DNA of 43,209 nt from Pectobacterium betavasculorum. GTDB taxonomy: Bacteria; Pseudomonadota; Gammaproteobacteria; Enterobacterales; Enterobacteriaceae. Positions 32,148 to 39,464 of the stretch are shown here, one piece after another. The translations under genes were made by a program, and so were the position numbers. The DNA lies in contig NZ_JQHM01000019.1 in assembly GCF_000749845.1 (NCBI RefSeq), positions 1 through 43,209 of the forward strand, in the 5' to 3' direction. Every line of letters starts with the position of its first letter. Within the stretch, counting starts at the first letter, position 1. The notes beneath the pieces are model-generated. The model worked only from the letters and a program-made list of their open reading frames with translations. It had not been told where the DNA came from and searched no databases.

Positions 32148-33644
32148 ATGCAGGGCACCAAAAAGGCGCTTTTCGTTGGTGGTTTGTTGCTGGCTGTGGT
32201 CAGCAGCAGCGTGCAGGCTGAAACACTACAGCCCGATCCTGCCTGGCAGCAGGGTAAACTTGATAATGGTTTTACCTGGCAGTTATTAACAACGCCACAG
32301 CGCCCCGGCGATCGGGTTGAGCTGCGTCTGGTTGTTAATGCCGGATCGTTGCTGGAAAACGCCCAGCAAGTGGGTTTTGCACATTTTCTTCCTCGCCTGG
32401 CTTTGGCGCCTGGCGATAAGCTGTCCGCAGCTCAGTTACCTTCCATGTGGATGCGGGACGCCAACGGCTCACGCGTCCTGCCTCCAGCCATTGTTTCGTA
32501 CGACTTCACGTCGTATAACCTGAGTTTGCCAAATAATCGCCCCGAACTGCTGAAAGAAGCGCTGACGTGGCTGGCGGAAAGCGCAGGGCAGATGACGTTC
32601 GACGAAAAAAACCTACAGGCCGCGTTAAAGGTGCCCGATCAGGTGGCAACCTTTCCGGTTAACCCGCAGGATCCGAGCTGGCGCTATCGCCTGAAAGGGT
32701 CGCCTTTGCTGGCACACGATCCTGCTCAGGATGTCAAACCACCGCTGAATGGCGAACAGCTCCAGCAATTTTATAAAACCTGGTATACACCAGATGCGAT
32801 GACGCTTTACATCGTCGGTCATGTGGATAACCGCAGCGTGATCGAACAAATCGGTAAAGTCTTTTCCCCGTTGGAAGGGAAACGCGAAGCGCCGGCGCCA
32901 GTGCCGACATTAAGCCCGCTGCCGCAGCAGGCGATCAGCCTGATGAATAACAACGTGCAGAAGGACACGCTGTCGCTGATGTGGGATGCGCCGTGGCACC
33001 CGATTCGTGAATCACAGGCGCTGGTTCGCTACTGGCTAGGCGACATGACGCGGGAAGCGATGTTCTGGCATCTACAGCAGGTACTGGAGAAGAGACCGCT
33101 GAAGGGCAACAATCTCCGTTTCGACTGCAACGTGTTTTACACCCGTTCTCAGTGCGCGATTCATATGGATGTTCGGGGCAGCGAGGGAGTTGAACCGGGC
33201 GTCACGTTTATAGCGCGCGAACTGGCGGCGCTGCGTGAAAAGGGACTGACACAGCAAGAGTTTGATGCGCTAATTGCGCGCAAGACGGACGAACTGAGCA
33301 AGCTGTTTGCCACTTATGCGCGAACCAGCACGGACATCTTGATGGATCAGCGTCTGCGCTCCCAGCAAAATGGCGTCGTGGACATTGCTCCCGAGCAGTA
33401 TCAGAAACTGCGCCAGAGTTATCTGTCCGCACTGACGCTCGATATGCTGAATCAGGAACTGCACCAGCAACTGGCACAGGATACGACGCTGATGCTGATC
33501 CAACAGCCCGGTGAGCCAGAAGCGAATATGAAGGCGTTACAGGAAAGCTACGAGCAGATTATGACGCCAGCCGCTGAGCCAGTCACCAGTGCGGCGGCAA
33601 CTGAAGAAACAAAACCTCAGGAAACCGCGCCCACCGCACAGTAA
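32148..33644 (+). CDS. yhjJ: YhjJ, M16 peptidase-like protein without the zinc site
   Basis: A predicted periplasmic protein of 498 aa from the M16 (pitrilysin-like) family. A signal peptide covers residues 1 to about 24 (LFVGGLLLAVVSSSVQA). GGGG lies just before the ATG. The N-terminal M16 domain carries LDNGFTWQLLTTPQRPGDRV and RLVVNAGSLLENAQQVGFAH, but the zinc motif HxxEH reads HFLPR, lacking the glutamate and second histidine. It is therefore probably not a protease, as I recall for the E. coli homologue. The second M16 domain includes LQQFYKTWYTPDAMTLYIVG. The C-terminus is a Glu/Thr/Pro-rich tail. It is convergent with kdgK, sharing a terminator. Its function is unknown. Confidence 0.9.
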   Translation: MQGTKKALFVGGLLLAVVSSSVQAETLQPDPAWQQGKLDNGFTWQLLTTPQRPGDRVELRLVVNAGSLLENAQQVGFAHFLPRLALAPGDKLSAAQLPSMWMRDANGSRVLPPAIVSYDFTSYNLSLPNNRPELLKEALTWLAESAGQMTFDEKNLQAALKVPDQVATFPVNPQDPSWRYRLKGSPLLAHDPAQDVKPPLNGEQLQQFYKTWYTPDAMTLYIVGHVDNRSVIEQIGKVFSPLEGKREAPAPVPTLSPLPQQAISLMNNNVQKDTLSLMWDAPWHPIRESQALVRYWLGDMTREAMFWHLQQVLEKRPLKGNNLRFDCNVFYTRSQCAIHMDVRGSEGVEPGVTFIARELAALREKGLTQQEFDALIARKTDELSKLFATYARTSTDILMDQRLRSQQNGVVDIAPEQYQKLRQSYLSALTLDMLNQELHQQLAQDTTLMLIQQPGEPEANMKALQESYEQIMTPAAEPVTSAAATEETKPQETAPTAQ

Positions 33645-33675
33645 ATCCGTTATCAGTAATAGAGACAGAAATAGA

Positions 33676-33697
33676 AAAGGCCGCGATTGCGGCCTTT
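33676..33697. terminator. Bidirectional terminator between yhjJ and kdgK
   Basis: AAAGGCCGC and GCGGCCTTT form a perfect 9-bp stem with a GATT loop. T-rich sequence follows on both strands (TTTAACTTATT on plus, TTTTCTATTT on minus), so it can end both convergent genes. Confidence 0.92.
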
Positions 33698-33723
33698 AAC
33701 TTATTATCACCAGACCGTACTGT

Positions 33724-34656
33724 TTACGCAGGCATTGCCTCAAGCGGGATAATCGCGCCGCGGTATTGAATGACCGTGCTGGCCGTCAGATGACCGCGCT
33801 GCGCAGCTTCCTGCGTACTACCTCCATTCAGTCGTACGGCCAGATAGCCTGCGCTGAAAGAGTCTCCTGCGGCGGTGGTATCAACTATTTTCTCTTTTGA
33901 CAATTTTATCGCCGGAACATCGACCAGCGCGTACCCGCGTTCTGACACGATGCAGGAATCAGCGCCGCGTTTGATGACGACTTCGTTAACGCCCAGACCG
34001 TGCGTGCGCTCCAGCACCACTTCCAGCGGCTTCGTGCCCCACAGCATGTCTTCATCATCCAGTGTCAGGAAAGCGATATCCGTACAGGACAGGATGTCGG
34101 TGTAAGACTGTTGTGTCTCTTCCTTGCTCTGCCACAAACGTGGACGGTAGTTATTATCAAAAATCACTTTACCGCCGTTGGCGCGGCAAGCACGCAGCAG
34201 TGCAAGGAGACGCTGACGGCTTTGAGCGTTCAGAATCGCCAGACTGATGCCGCTTAGGTAAAGGTAGTCAAAGTGTGCCAGCGCCTGACCGATTTTTTCT
34301 GCTTCCGGGCTGTCCAGCCAGTAGCGGGCAGCCGCGTCATTGCGCCAATAGTAAAAGGTACGCTCGCCGCTATCGTCGGTTTCAATGAAGTACAAACCAG
34401 GCAGTTTGTTGTCCAGTCGCTGGATCAGGTCGGTTTTCACCCCTTCTTTTTGCCAGGCGGCAACCATCTCGGTACTGAAGCTATCGGTGCCAAGTGCAGT
34501 CACATAATGCACGCCCAGCTTATCGGCGTTTACCTGACGAGCAATATAAACAGCGGTGTTCAGCGTATCGCCACCAAAACCACGGTTAAGATCCGTGCCC
34601 TTCTGCGACAGTTCGATCATGCATTCGCCGATTACGGCAATGTTAGTAGTTGTCAT
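33724..34656 (-). CDS. kdgK: 2-keto-3-deoxygluconate kinase
   Basis: A PfkB-family kinase that phosphorylates 2-keto-3-deoxygluconate to KDPG, the step that brings pectin and uronate breakdown into central metabolism; cytoplasmic. The protein is 310 aa from the ATG at 34656 (MTTTNIAVIGECMIELSQKG), chosen because the 13 codons upstream in frame show no similarity. Features are GFGGDTLNTAVYIARQ (substrate side), FYYWRNDAAARYW, VIFDNNYRPRLW, and the PfkB signature DTTAAGDSFSAGYLA with the catalytic base aspartate. A KdgR-type operator lies about 105 bp upstream. It is convergent with yhjJ. Confidence 0.96.
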   Translation of the reverse strand: MTTTNIAVIGECMIELSQKGTDLNRGFGGDTLNTAVYIARQVNADKLGVHYVTALGTDSFSTEMVAAWQKEGVKTDLIQRLDNKLPGLYFIETDDSGERTFYYWRNDAAARYWLDSPEAEKIGQALAHFDYLYLSGISLAILNAQSRQRLLALLRACRANGGKVIFDNNYRPRLWQSKEETQQSYTDILSCTDIAFLTLDDEDMLWGTKPLEVVLERTHGLGVNEVVIKRGADSCIVSERGYALVDVPAIKLSKEKIVDTTAAGDSFSAGYLAVRLNGGSTQEAAQRGHLTASTVIQYRGAIIPLEAMPA

Positions 34657-34761
34657 CAATTTTGGCCTGTTTGAAAAGTACCCTGGGACGCGCATTATTA
34701 GGGTATAAAAACGCGGAAATTAACGTCAGTCTCAACATTACGTGAGACTGAGTCAATAGTC

Positions 34762-34780
34762 TTGAAACGATGTTTTATTT
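34762..34780 (-). promoter_or_regulatory. KdgR-box candidate upstream of kdgK
   Basis: TTGAAACGATGTTTTATTT resembles the KdgR operator of pectinolytic enterobacteria (TGAAACAATGTTTCATT), with two differences over the 17-base core. KdgR represses pectin genes until KDG accumulates, so a site before kdgK is biologically sensible. Confidence 0.7.
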
Positions 34781-34823
34781 TTTTCATGACGCAGATCGGA
34801 AAACCAGTGCTTTTCCTCTACTT

Positions 34824-35840
34824 TTAGCGATCGGAGGGCGGTTCTTTCTCCTGATCACTCTTGTCTGTCGAGGTGTCGCCTTTGTAGTTCGCCGTTGCGA
34901 TCCACGCGGCGCAAAAGAGCGTCAGGCGAGCGAAGAAATAGAAGAATGCCATCAGCCCAATGACTGAACCGAACGCCGCACCGGAAGGCGAACTGGCCAG
35001 TTTAGGCAGCGCGACGGTCATCGCGAACTTGATGGCTTCAAAGCCCACAGCAGCAATCAGAGTGCCACGAAAGAGCGCTCTGCGTTTGGGTTTGTGCCGC
35101 GGTAGAACGAAAAATATCCAAAGGAATAACAAATAGTTGGCGAAGATGGAGATTGACAGCGCAATCAGCGTCAACGGGGGACGTAACCATTCAATGCCAT
35201 CCAGACCCAACGCGGTCACAATCATGTTTTGCGCGGTACCGGCAACGGAAGTCAGGAAAAGCGTGACGATTAGCGCAATAACCAGGCCCGTTAGCGACAG
35301 GAAATCCCGCGTATACTGAAAGTAAATCTTCTCTTCATCTTTCGGGTTCCGTTCCCACACGTCACGCGACTGGGCGCGAATCGCCTCACGCAGGTTTCCC
35401 ATCCAACTGACGCCGGAATAGAGCGCGATCAGCAAACCGGTAATCCCGACGGTAGTACGCTGCTGTATGGCCGTGTTGACGGTACTTTTCAGCGTATTGG
35501 CCAGATTAGGATCGCTGATACTGTTAACGATACGGTTAATCAGCTCCGTCAGCAGATCGGGATTGGAGGCCAGCACGAAACCCACGGCAGCAAACGACAC
35601 CATGAGAATCGGGATCAGCGACAGAAAGGAAAAGTAGGTAATGGCCGCGCCAAACTGGTTACCCATGCGATCGTTAAAGCGTTCACCCGCGCGAATCAGG
35701 TGCGCCACGCTGGGGATCGCCTGAATACGGGCGACCAGACGTTTGCTCTTGCCCAGTAGCGAACGGGATGTCTGCGGCGATTTGTCCCCTTCTGGGGTTG
35801 ACGATGTTGACTGGCGATCCGGGTCTGCCGGTACAGGCAT
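34824..35840 (-). CDS. yhjD: YhjD, inner-membrane YihY/BrkB-family protein
   Basis: A polytopic inner-membrane protein of 338 aa. The ATG at 35840 has GGAG seven bases upstream; the open frame extends further but without similarity. Family features are RFNDRMGNQFGAAITYFSFL, SLIPILMVSFAAVGFVLAS, QQRTTVGITGLLIALYSGVS, MGNLREAIRAQSRDVWERNP and the C-terminal PSGAAFGSVIGLMAFFYFFA. E. coli YhjD has been linked to lipopolysaccharide/lipid export because a point mutation suppresses the need for Kdo; its normal role remains unsettled. The N-terminal 40 residues and C-terminal tail (STDKSDQEKEPPSDR) are polar. It is divergent from yhhS. Confidence 0.93.
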   Translation of the reverse strand: MPVPADPDRQSTSSTPEGDKSPQTSRSLLGKSKRLVARIQAIPSVAHLIRAGERFNDRMGNQFGAAITYFSFLSLIPILMVSFAAVGFVLASNPDLLTELINRIVNSISDPNLANTLKSTVNTAIQQRTTVGITGLLIALYSGVSWMGNLREAIRAQSRDVWERNPKDEEKIYFQYTRDFLSLTGLVIALIVTLFLTSVAGTAQNMIVTALGLDGIEWLRPPLTLIALSISIFANYLLFLWIFFVLPRHKPKRRALFRGTLIAAVGFEAIKFAMTVALPKLASSPSGAAFGSVIGLMAFFYFFARLTLFCAAWIATANYKGDTSTDKSDQEKEPPSDR

Positions 35841-35957
35841 TGCTTTTCTCCTGTGTTCGGGATTATAAGTTTGATTATAACCAACAATATAAGAATGTGA
35901 CTTTTCGATATTTTTTGAACGTACGTCATACACGGACGTTAAGCGAGTGAATTTTCC

Positions 35958-37166
35958 ATGCCAACACCTTCCCCATCAGAACCCGCGTTGAGTGGGCTGC
36001 GCCTTAATCTGCGCATCGTTTCCGTTGTTGCGTTCAACTTTGCCAGCTATCTGAATATAGGCCTGCCGTTGGCGGTGCTGCCGGGGTATGTGCACGATCA
36101 CCTTGGCTATAGCGCATTCTGGGCCGGACTGGTGATCAGTCTGCAATACTTCTCCACGCTATTAAGCCGCCCCCATGCGGGTCGCAGCGCCGATGAAAAA
36201 GGGCCAAAGAAAATCGTTGTCTGGGGATTGGCTGGCGTCATGCTGAGCGGGGTTTTTTACCTGCTGGCTGCCTTTAGCGACGCATCGCCTGTGATTACGC
36301 TGTTGCTGCTATGTTTTGGGCGTATCGTGCTGGGAGCCGGACAGAGCTTTGCCGGTACAGGCGCGACGCTCTGGGGTGTCGGTGTGGTCGGTTCCCGACA
36401 CATCGGGCGCGTGATTTCCTGGAATGGCATTGCCACCTATGGTGCGATGGCGATTGGCGCGCCGCTTGGCGTCTGGCTCAACCATATCGGCGGGTTAAAA
36501 TTGCTCTCCGTGTGTATTATCCTGATTGCGGCGGTGGCGATTGTTTTCGCGCTGCCGCGCCCGGCGGTGCAGGTCGCGCCGGGGAAGAAGATCCCTTTCC
36601 GCGAAGTGCTGGGTAAAGTCTGGATTTACGGCATTATTCTGGCAATCGCCTCTGTGGGTTTTGGTGTAATTGCCACCTTTATCACGCTGTTTTATGCCGA
36701 TCACAACTGGGAAGGTGCGGCGCTGACGCTGACCATTTTCAGTTGTGCTTTTGTTGGGGCACGGTTGGTTTTCCCCAACAGTATTCAGCGGTTTGGTGGG
36801 CTGCGTGTAGCGATGGCCTGTTTTGTGGTGGAGATCGTCGGATTGCTGCTGGTGTGGGGGGCGACGCAACCGCTGATGGCAGAAGTCGGCGCATTCCTCG
36901 CGGGGGCAGGCTTCTCTCTGGTGTTTCCGGCGTTAGGCGTTGTCGCCGTTCAGGCCGTATCACCGCAGAATCAGGGCAGTGCGCTGGCGACTTATACGAT
37001 ATTTCTCGATCTGTCGCTGGGCGTCGTCGGGCCGCTGGCGGGTGTACTGATGGGCTATACCGGTATCGCCTCTATTTATCTGGCGGCGGCATTATTAGGG
37101 CTAGGCGGTCTGGCGCTGACGTGGCGGCTGACTCAGCGCAGAGCAGAAGGCTGGCAGCAGCCATAA
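35958..37166 (+). CDS. yhhS: Major facilitator transporter YhhS
   Basis: A 12-helix inner-membrane MFS transporter of 402 aa, very close to E. coli YhhS. Examples are GLRLNLRIVSVVAFNFASYL, IGLPLAVLPGYVHDHLGYSA, FWAGLVISLQYFSTLLSRPH, AGRSADEKGPKKIVVWGLAG (loop 2-3 MFS motif), LGAGQSFAGTGATLWGVGVV and AGAGFSLVFPALGVVAVQAV. The substrate is not established. The start is ATG 35958; the ribosome site is weak (GCGAGTG). Its stop is only 12 bp from the vestigial start codons that end the T6SS immunity array on the other strand, so the array boundary abuts this gene. Confidence 0.92.
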   Translation: MPTPSPSEPALSGLRLNLRIVSVVAFNFASYLNIGLPLAVLPGYVHDHLGYSAFWAGLVISLQYFSTLLSRPHAGRSADEKGPKKIVVWGLAGVMLSGVFYLLAAFSDASPVITLLLLCFGRIVLGAGQSFAGTGATLWGVGVVGSRHIGRVISWNGIATYGAMAIGAPLGVWLNHIGGLKLLSVCIILIAAVAIVFALPRPAVQVAPGKKIPFREVLGKVWIYGIILAIASVGFGVIATFITLFYADHNWEGAALTLTIFSCAFVGARLVFPNSIQRFGGLRVAMACFVVEIVGLLLVWGATQPLMAEVGAFLAGAGFSLVFPALGVVAVQAVSPQNQGSALATYTIFLDLSLGVVGPLAGVLMGYTGIASIYLAAALLGLGGLALTWRLTQRRAEGWQQP

Positions 37167-37178
37167 TGCATTTGTAAA

Positions 37179-37231
37179 CATCATGCCTCCTGATTCCCTA
37201 TACTGTGCCGCCGTTCCTTGCTGATGGTGAC
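37179..37231 (-). pseudogene. Effector-tail scar and orphan start of a lost fourth immunity gene
   Basis: Immediately after the third lipoprotein gene, the minus strand reads VTISKERRHSIGNQEA-stop (37231-37181), the effector C-terminal tail. AGGAGG and ATGATGTTTA follow, matching the first bases of the neighbouring immunity genes. It then runs into the antisense of the yhhS end. The ribosome site and start codons survive without a gene. Confidence 0.7.
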
Positions 37232-37235
37232 ATCA

Positions 37236-37946
37236 TTACTTCACCGGCTGCTGATCCGTTTTAGGCTGCTTTGCGCGATAGGCATCCATGATCGGCGCCC
37301 AGTCCATGCCCAATGGGATGGGGTGCTGTTTAAACAGTGCGCCGTATTCTTTGTCAAAATCCTGAATCGTTACGGTGTATTGGCTTACGCCGATTGGGAA
37401 TTTTTTATCATACCAATCGTCTGTCACTTCCTCGGCGATACCACGAGCAAGCAGCAAATCTGGTTTGACAAGCAACCTATCGCCTTTCAAGAGCACTTCA
37501 TAATAACCGCCGGGAGCCAGGCCAAAATAAAGCCAGCTACGTTGGTCAATGTGCTTGCCAATCTGATAGCGCTGTTGCATTTGCCGGGCTAAATTTGCAG
37601 GTAAATCGACTTTGATACGGTAGCGTTTGCGATCGTAGAGGGACACCATTTCTATTACTGCCCGATCGGGAACGGCCATTCCCTCTACAGGCAAACCGCC
37701 ACCGCCGGCCCAGTAATACTGTTTTTCTGTAATCCATTTCGCACTAGTACTTGGTCCCCCTCCGCCTCCTGGATAGCCGCCAATAAATGCCCCGCCACGA
37801 TAAAACTCAACGTTGGTGGTCCATATTTCATCGATATTACTGCCCGTGCCGTAACTCCAGCTAACTGAGGCTTTTAAGTTCGGACTTGAGCAGGCGCTCA
37901 GCGAGATGCTGAGACCCACTACCATCATCAAATACCTGAACATCAT
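37236..37946 (-). CDS. DUF2931-type lipoprotein, putative T6SS lipase immunity (copy 3 of 3)
   Basis: A predicted lipoprotein of 236 aa, third from the effector. ATGATG at 37946 follows AGGAGG. The signal peptide is FRYLMMVVGLSISLSAC with lipobox LSAC, so it should be anchored to a membrane facing the periplasm, where Tle lipases act. The mature part contains SYGTGSNIDE, VEFYRGGAFIGGYPGGGGG, YYWAGGGGLPVEGMAVPDRA, VIEMVSLYDRKRYRIKVDLP, LYFGLAPGGYYEVLLKG and the array-wide C-terminus KQHPIPLGMDWAPIMDAYRA. It is nearly identical to copy 2 over most of its length. The immunity role is inferred from position behind a Tle effector and from known Tle-Tli pairs. This copy may protect against a related effector rather than the one encoded here. 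Confidence 0.8.
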   Translation of the reverse strand: MMFRYLMMVVGLSISLSACSSPNLKASVSWSYGTGSNIDEIWTTNVEFYRGGAFIGGYPGGGGGPSTSAKWITEKQYYWAGGGGLPVEGMAVPDRAVIEMVSLYDRKRYRIKVDLPANLARQMQQRYQIGKHIDQRSWLYFGLAPGGYYEVLLKGDRLLVKPDLLLARGIAEEVTDDWYDKKFPIGVSQYTVTIQDFDKEYGALFKQHPIPLGMDWAPIMDAYRAKQPKTDQQPVK

Positions 37947-37993
37947 GCCTCCTGATTCCCTATACTGTGCCGCCGTTCCTTGCTGATGGTGAC
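37943..37993 (-). repeat. Effector-tail scar between immunity copies 2 and 3
   Basis: The spacer reads VTISKERRHSIGNQEA-stop, corresponding to the last 16 residues of the effector (TTVSKERRRVIGNEEA). The stop overlaps the ATGATG of the next lipoprotein exactly as the real effector stop does at 39461. Its DNA is identical to the scar at 37181-37231. Confidence 0.85.
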
Positions 37994-37997
37994 ACAA

Positions 37998-38708
37998 TCA
38001 TTTCACCGGCTGCTGATCCGTTTTAGGCTGCTTTGCGCGATAGGCATCCATGATCGGTGCCCAGTCCATGCCCAATGGGATAGGGTGCTGTTTAAACAGT
38101 GCACCGTATTTTTTATCGAAATCCTGGATCGTTACGGTGTATTGGCTTACGCCGATTGGGAATTTTTTATCATACCAATTGTCTGTCACTTCCTCGGCGA
38201 TACCACGGGCAAGCAGCACATCTGGGCTGACGCCAAGCCCACGCCCCATCAATACCACTTCATAGTAGCCGCCTGGAGCCAGGCCAAAATAGAGCCGATT
38301 TCGTTGGTCAATGCGTTTGCCAATTTGATAGCGCTGCCGCATTTGCTGGGCTAAATCAGCCGGTAAATCGACCTTGATACGGTAGCGTTTGCGATCGTAG
38401 AGGGACACCATCTCTATTACTGCCCGATCGGGAACGGCCATTCCCTCTACAGGCAAACCGCCACCGCCGGCCCAGTAGTAACGCTTCTCCGTAATCCGTT
38501 TTACACTGGCACCGGGGCCTACTCCACCCCCGGGATAGCCGCCAATAAATGCCCCGCCACGATAAAACTCAACGTTGATGGTCCACGTTTCATCGATATT
38601 ACTGCCCGTGCCGTATCGCCATGAAAAAGCCGATTTTGTGGGGGCCGTCGCACAGGCAGTCAATGAAAAACAAAGCGCCAACAACACAATACATGGTTTA
38701 AACATCAT
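37998..38708 (-). CDS. DUF2931-type lipoprotein, putative T6SS lipase immunity (copy 2 of 3)
   Basis: A predicted lipoprotein of 236 aa. It starts ATGATG at 38708 behind AGGAGG, with signal peptide MMFKPCIVLLALCFSLTAC and lipobox LTAC. The mature sequence has RYGTGSNIDETWTINVEFYR, GGAFIGGYPGGGVGPGASVK, RITEKRYYWAGGGGLPVEGM, LAPGGYYEVVLMGRGLGVSP and DFDKKYGALFKQHPIPLGMD. It is a mosaic: the middle matches copy 3, while the segment VLMGRGLGVSPDVLLARGIA matches copy 1. This implies recombination between copies. A presumed immunity protein, by the same reasoning as its neighbours. Confidence 0.8.
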   Translation of the reverse strand: MMFKPCIVLLALCFSLTACATAPTKSAFSWRYGTGSNIDETWTINVEFYRGGAFIGGYPGGGVGPGASVKRITEKRYYWAGGGGLPVEGMAVPDRAVIEMVSLYDRKRYRIKVDLPADLAQQMRQRYQIGKRIDQRNRLYFGLAPGGYYEVVLMGRGLGVSPDVLLARGIAEEVTDNWYDKKFPIGVSQYTVTIQDFDKKYGALFKQHPIPLGMDWAPIMDAYRAKQPKTDQQPVK

Positions 38709-38755
38709 GCCTCCTGATTCCCTATCATGTGCCGCCGCTCTTTACCCACAGTGAC
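38705..38755 (-). repeat. Effector-tail scar between immunity copies 1 and 2
   Basis: The spacer reads VTVGKERRHMIGNQEA-stop, 11 of 16 residues identical to the present effector tail. By hand count 42 of the last 50 bases match. The stop again overlaps the following ATGATG. Confidence 0.85.
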
Positions 38756-38759
38756 ACAA

Positions 38760-39464
38760 TCATTTCACAGGCTGTTGGTCCGTTTTAGGCTGCTTGGCGC
38801 GATAGGCATCCATGATCGGTGCCCAGTCCATGCCCAATGGGATGGGGTGCTGTTTAAACAGTGCACCGTATTTTTTATCGAAATCATCAATGCCATATTG
38901 TTCAGCCACAGAGACTTTTTTATCATACCAATCATCGGTAACCTCTTCGGCGATACCACGAGCAAGCAACAGATCTGGACTGACGCCAAGCCCCCGCCCC
39001 ATCAAAACCACTTCATAATAGCCGCCAGGTGCCAAGCCAAAATACAAACGGTCACGGCGATCGTAGCGTTCCTGAATTTGATAAACCGCTCTCATTTTCT
39101 GTTCTAAATTTGCCGGTAAATCAACCTTGATGCGGTAACGTTTGCGATCGTAGAAGGAAACCATCTCTATCAAAACCCTGTCAGGAACTGGGACGCCATC
39201 GGTAGGTAACCCTCCCCCCCCAGCCCAGTAATAACGTCGGCCTGTGATTCTGTCGCTCAGCAGCCCGCCCGCCCCGCCACCCGCTTCACGGTCGGCGTAA
39301 ATGAGTTTTCCATCACGGTAAAACTCTGTTCGCGTATTGTTAGTGATATCAATGTTGCTACCCGTGCCATATCGCCATGAAAAATCGGACATCGTGGCCG
39401 ATGTAGTACAGGCGACCAATGAAACACAAAGCCCCAGTAACACCATTAGTTGTCTATACATCAT
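38760..39464 (-). CDS. DUF2931-type lipoprotein, putative cognate immunity (copy 1 of 3)
   Basis: A predicted lipoprotein of 234 aa directly behind the lipase effector; its ATG at 39464 overlaps the effector stop (ATGA). The signal peptide is MVLLGLCVSLVAC with lipobox LVAC. It shares the core YYWAGGGGLPTDGVPVPDRV, EMVSFYDRKRYRIKVDLPAN and LYFGLAPGGYYEVVLMGRGL with its paralogues. It differs in two blocks: the N-terminal segment TNNTRTEFYRDGKLIYADRE and the late segment VSVAEQYGIDDFDKKYG, which lacks three residues found in the others. As the gene adjoining the effector it is the best candidate for the cognate immunity protein. The last 30 residues are almost invariant across the array. Confidence 0.82.
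   Translation of the reverse strand: MMYRQLMVLLGLCVSLVACTTSATMSDFSWRYGTGSNIDITNNTRTEFYRDGKLIYADREAGGGAGGLLSDRITGRRYYWAGGGGLPTDGVPVPDRVLIEMVSFYDRKRYRIKVDLPANLEQKMRAVYQIQERYDRRDRLYFGLAPGGYYEVVLMGRGLGVSPDLLLARGIAEEVTDDWYDKKVSVAEQYGIDDFDKKYGALFKQHPIPLGMDWAPIMDAYRAKQPKTDQQPVK

Noticed and set aside
37218-39107. Three similar plus-strand ORFs of about 125 codons antisense to the lipoprotein genes
   Set aside because: They repeat only because the minus-strand lipoprotein genes are paralogous; the minus-strand frames have lipoboxes, ribosome sites and operon overlaps.
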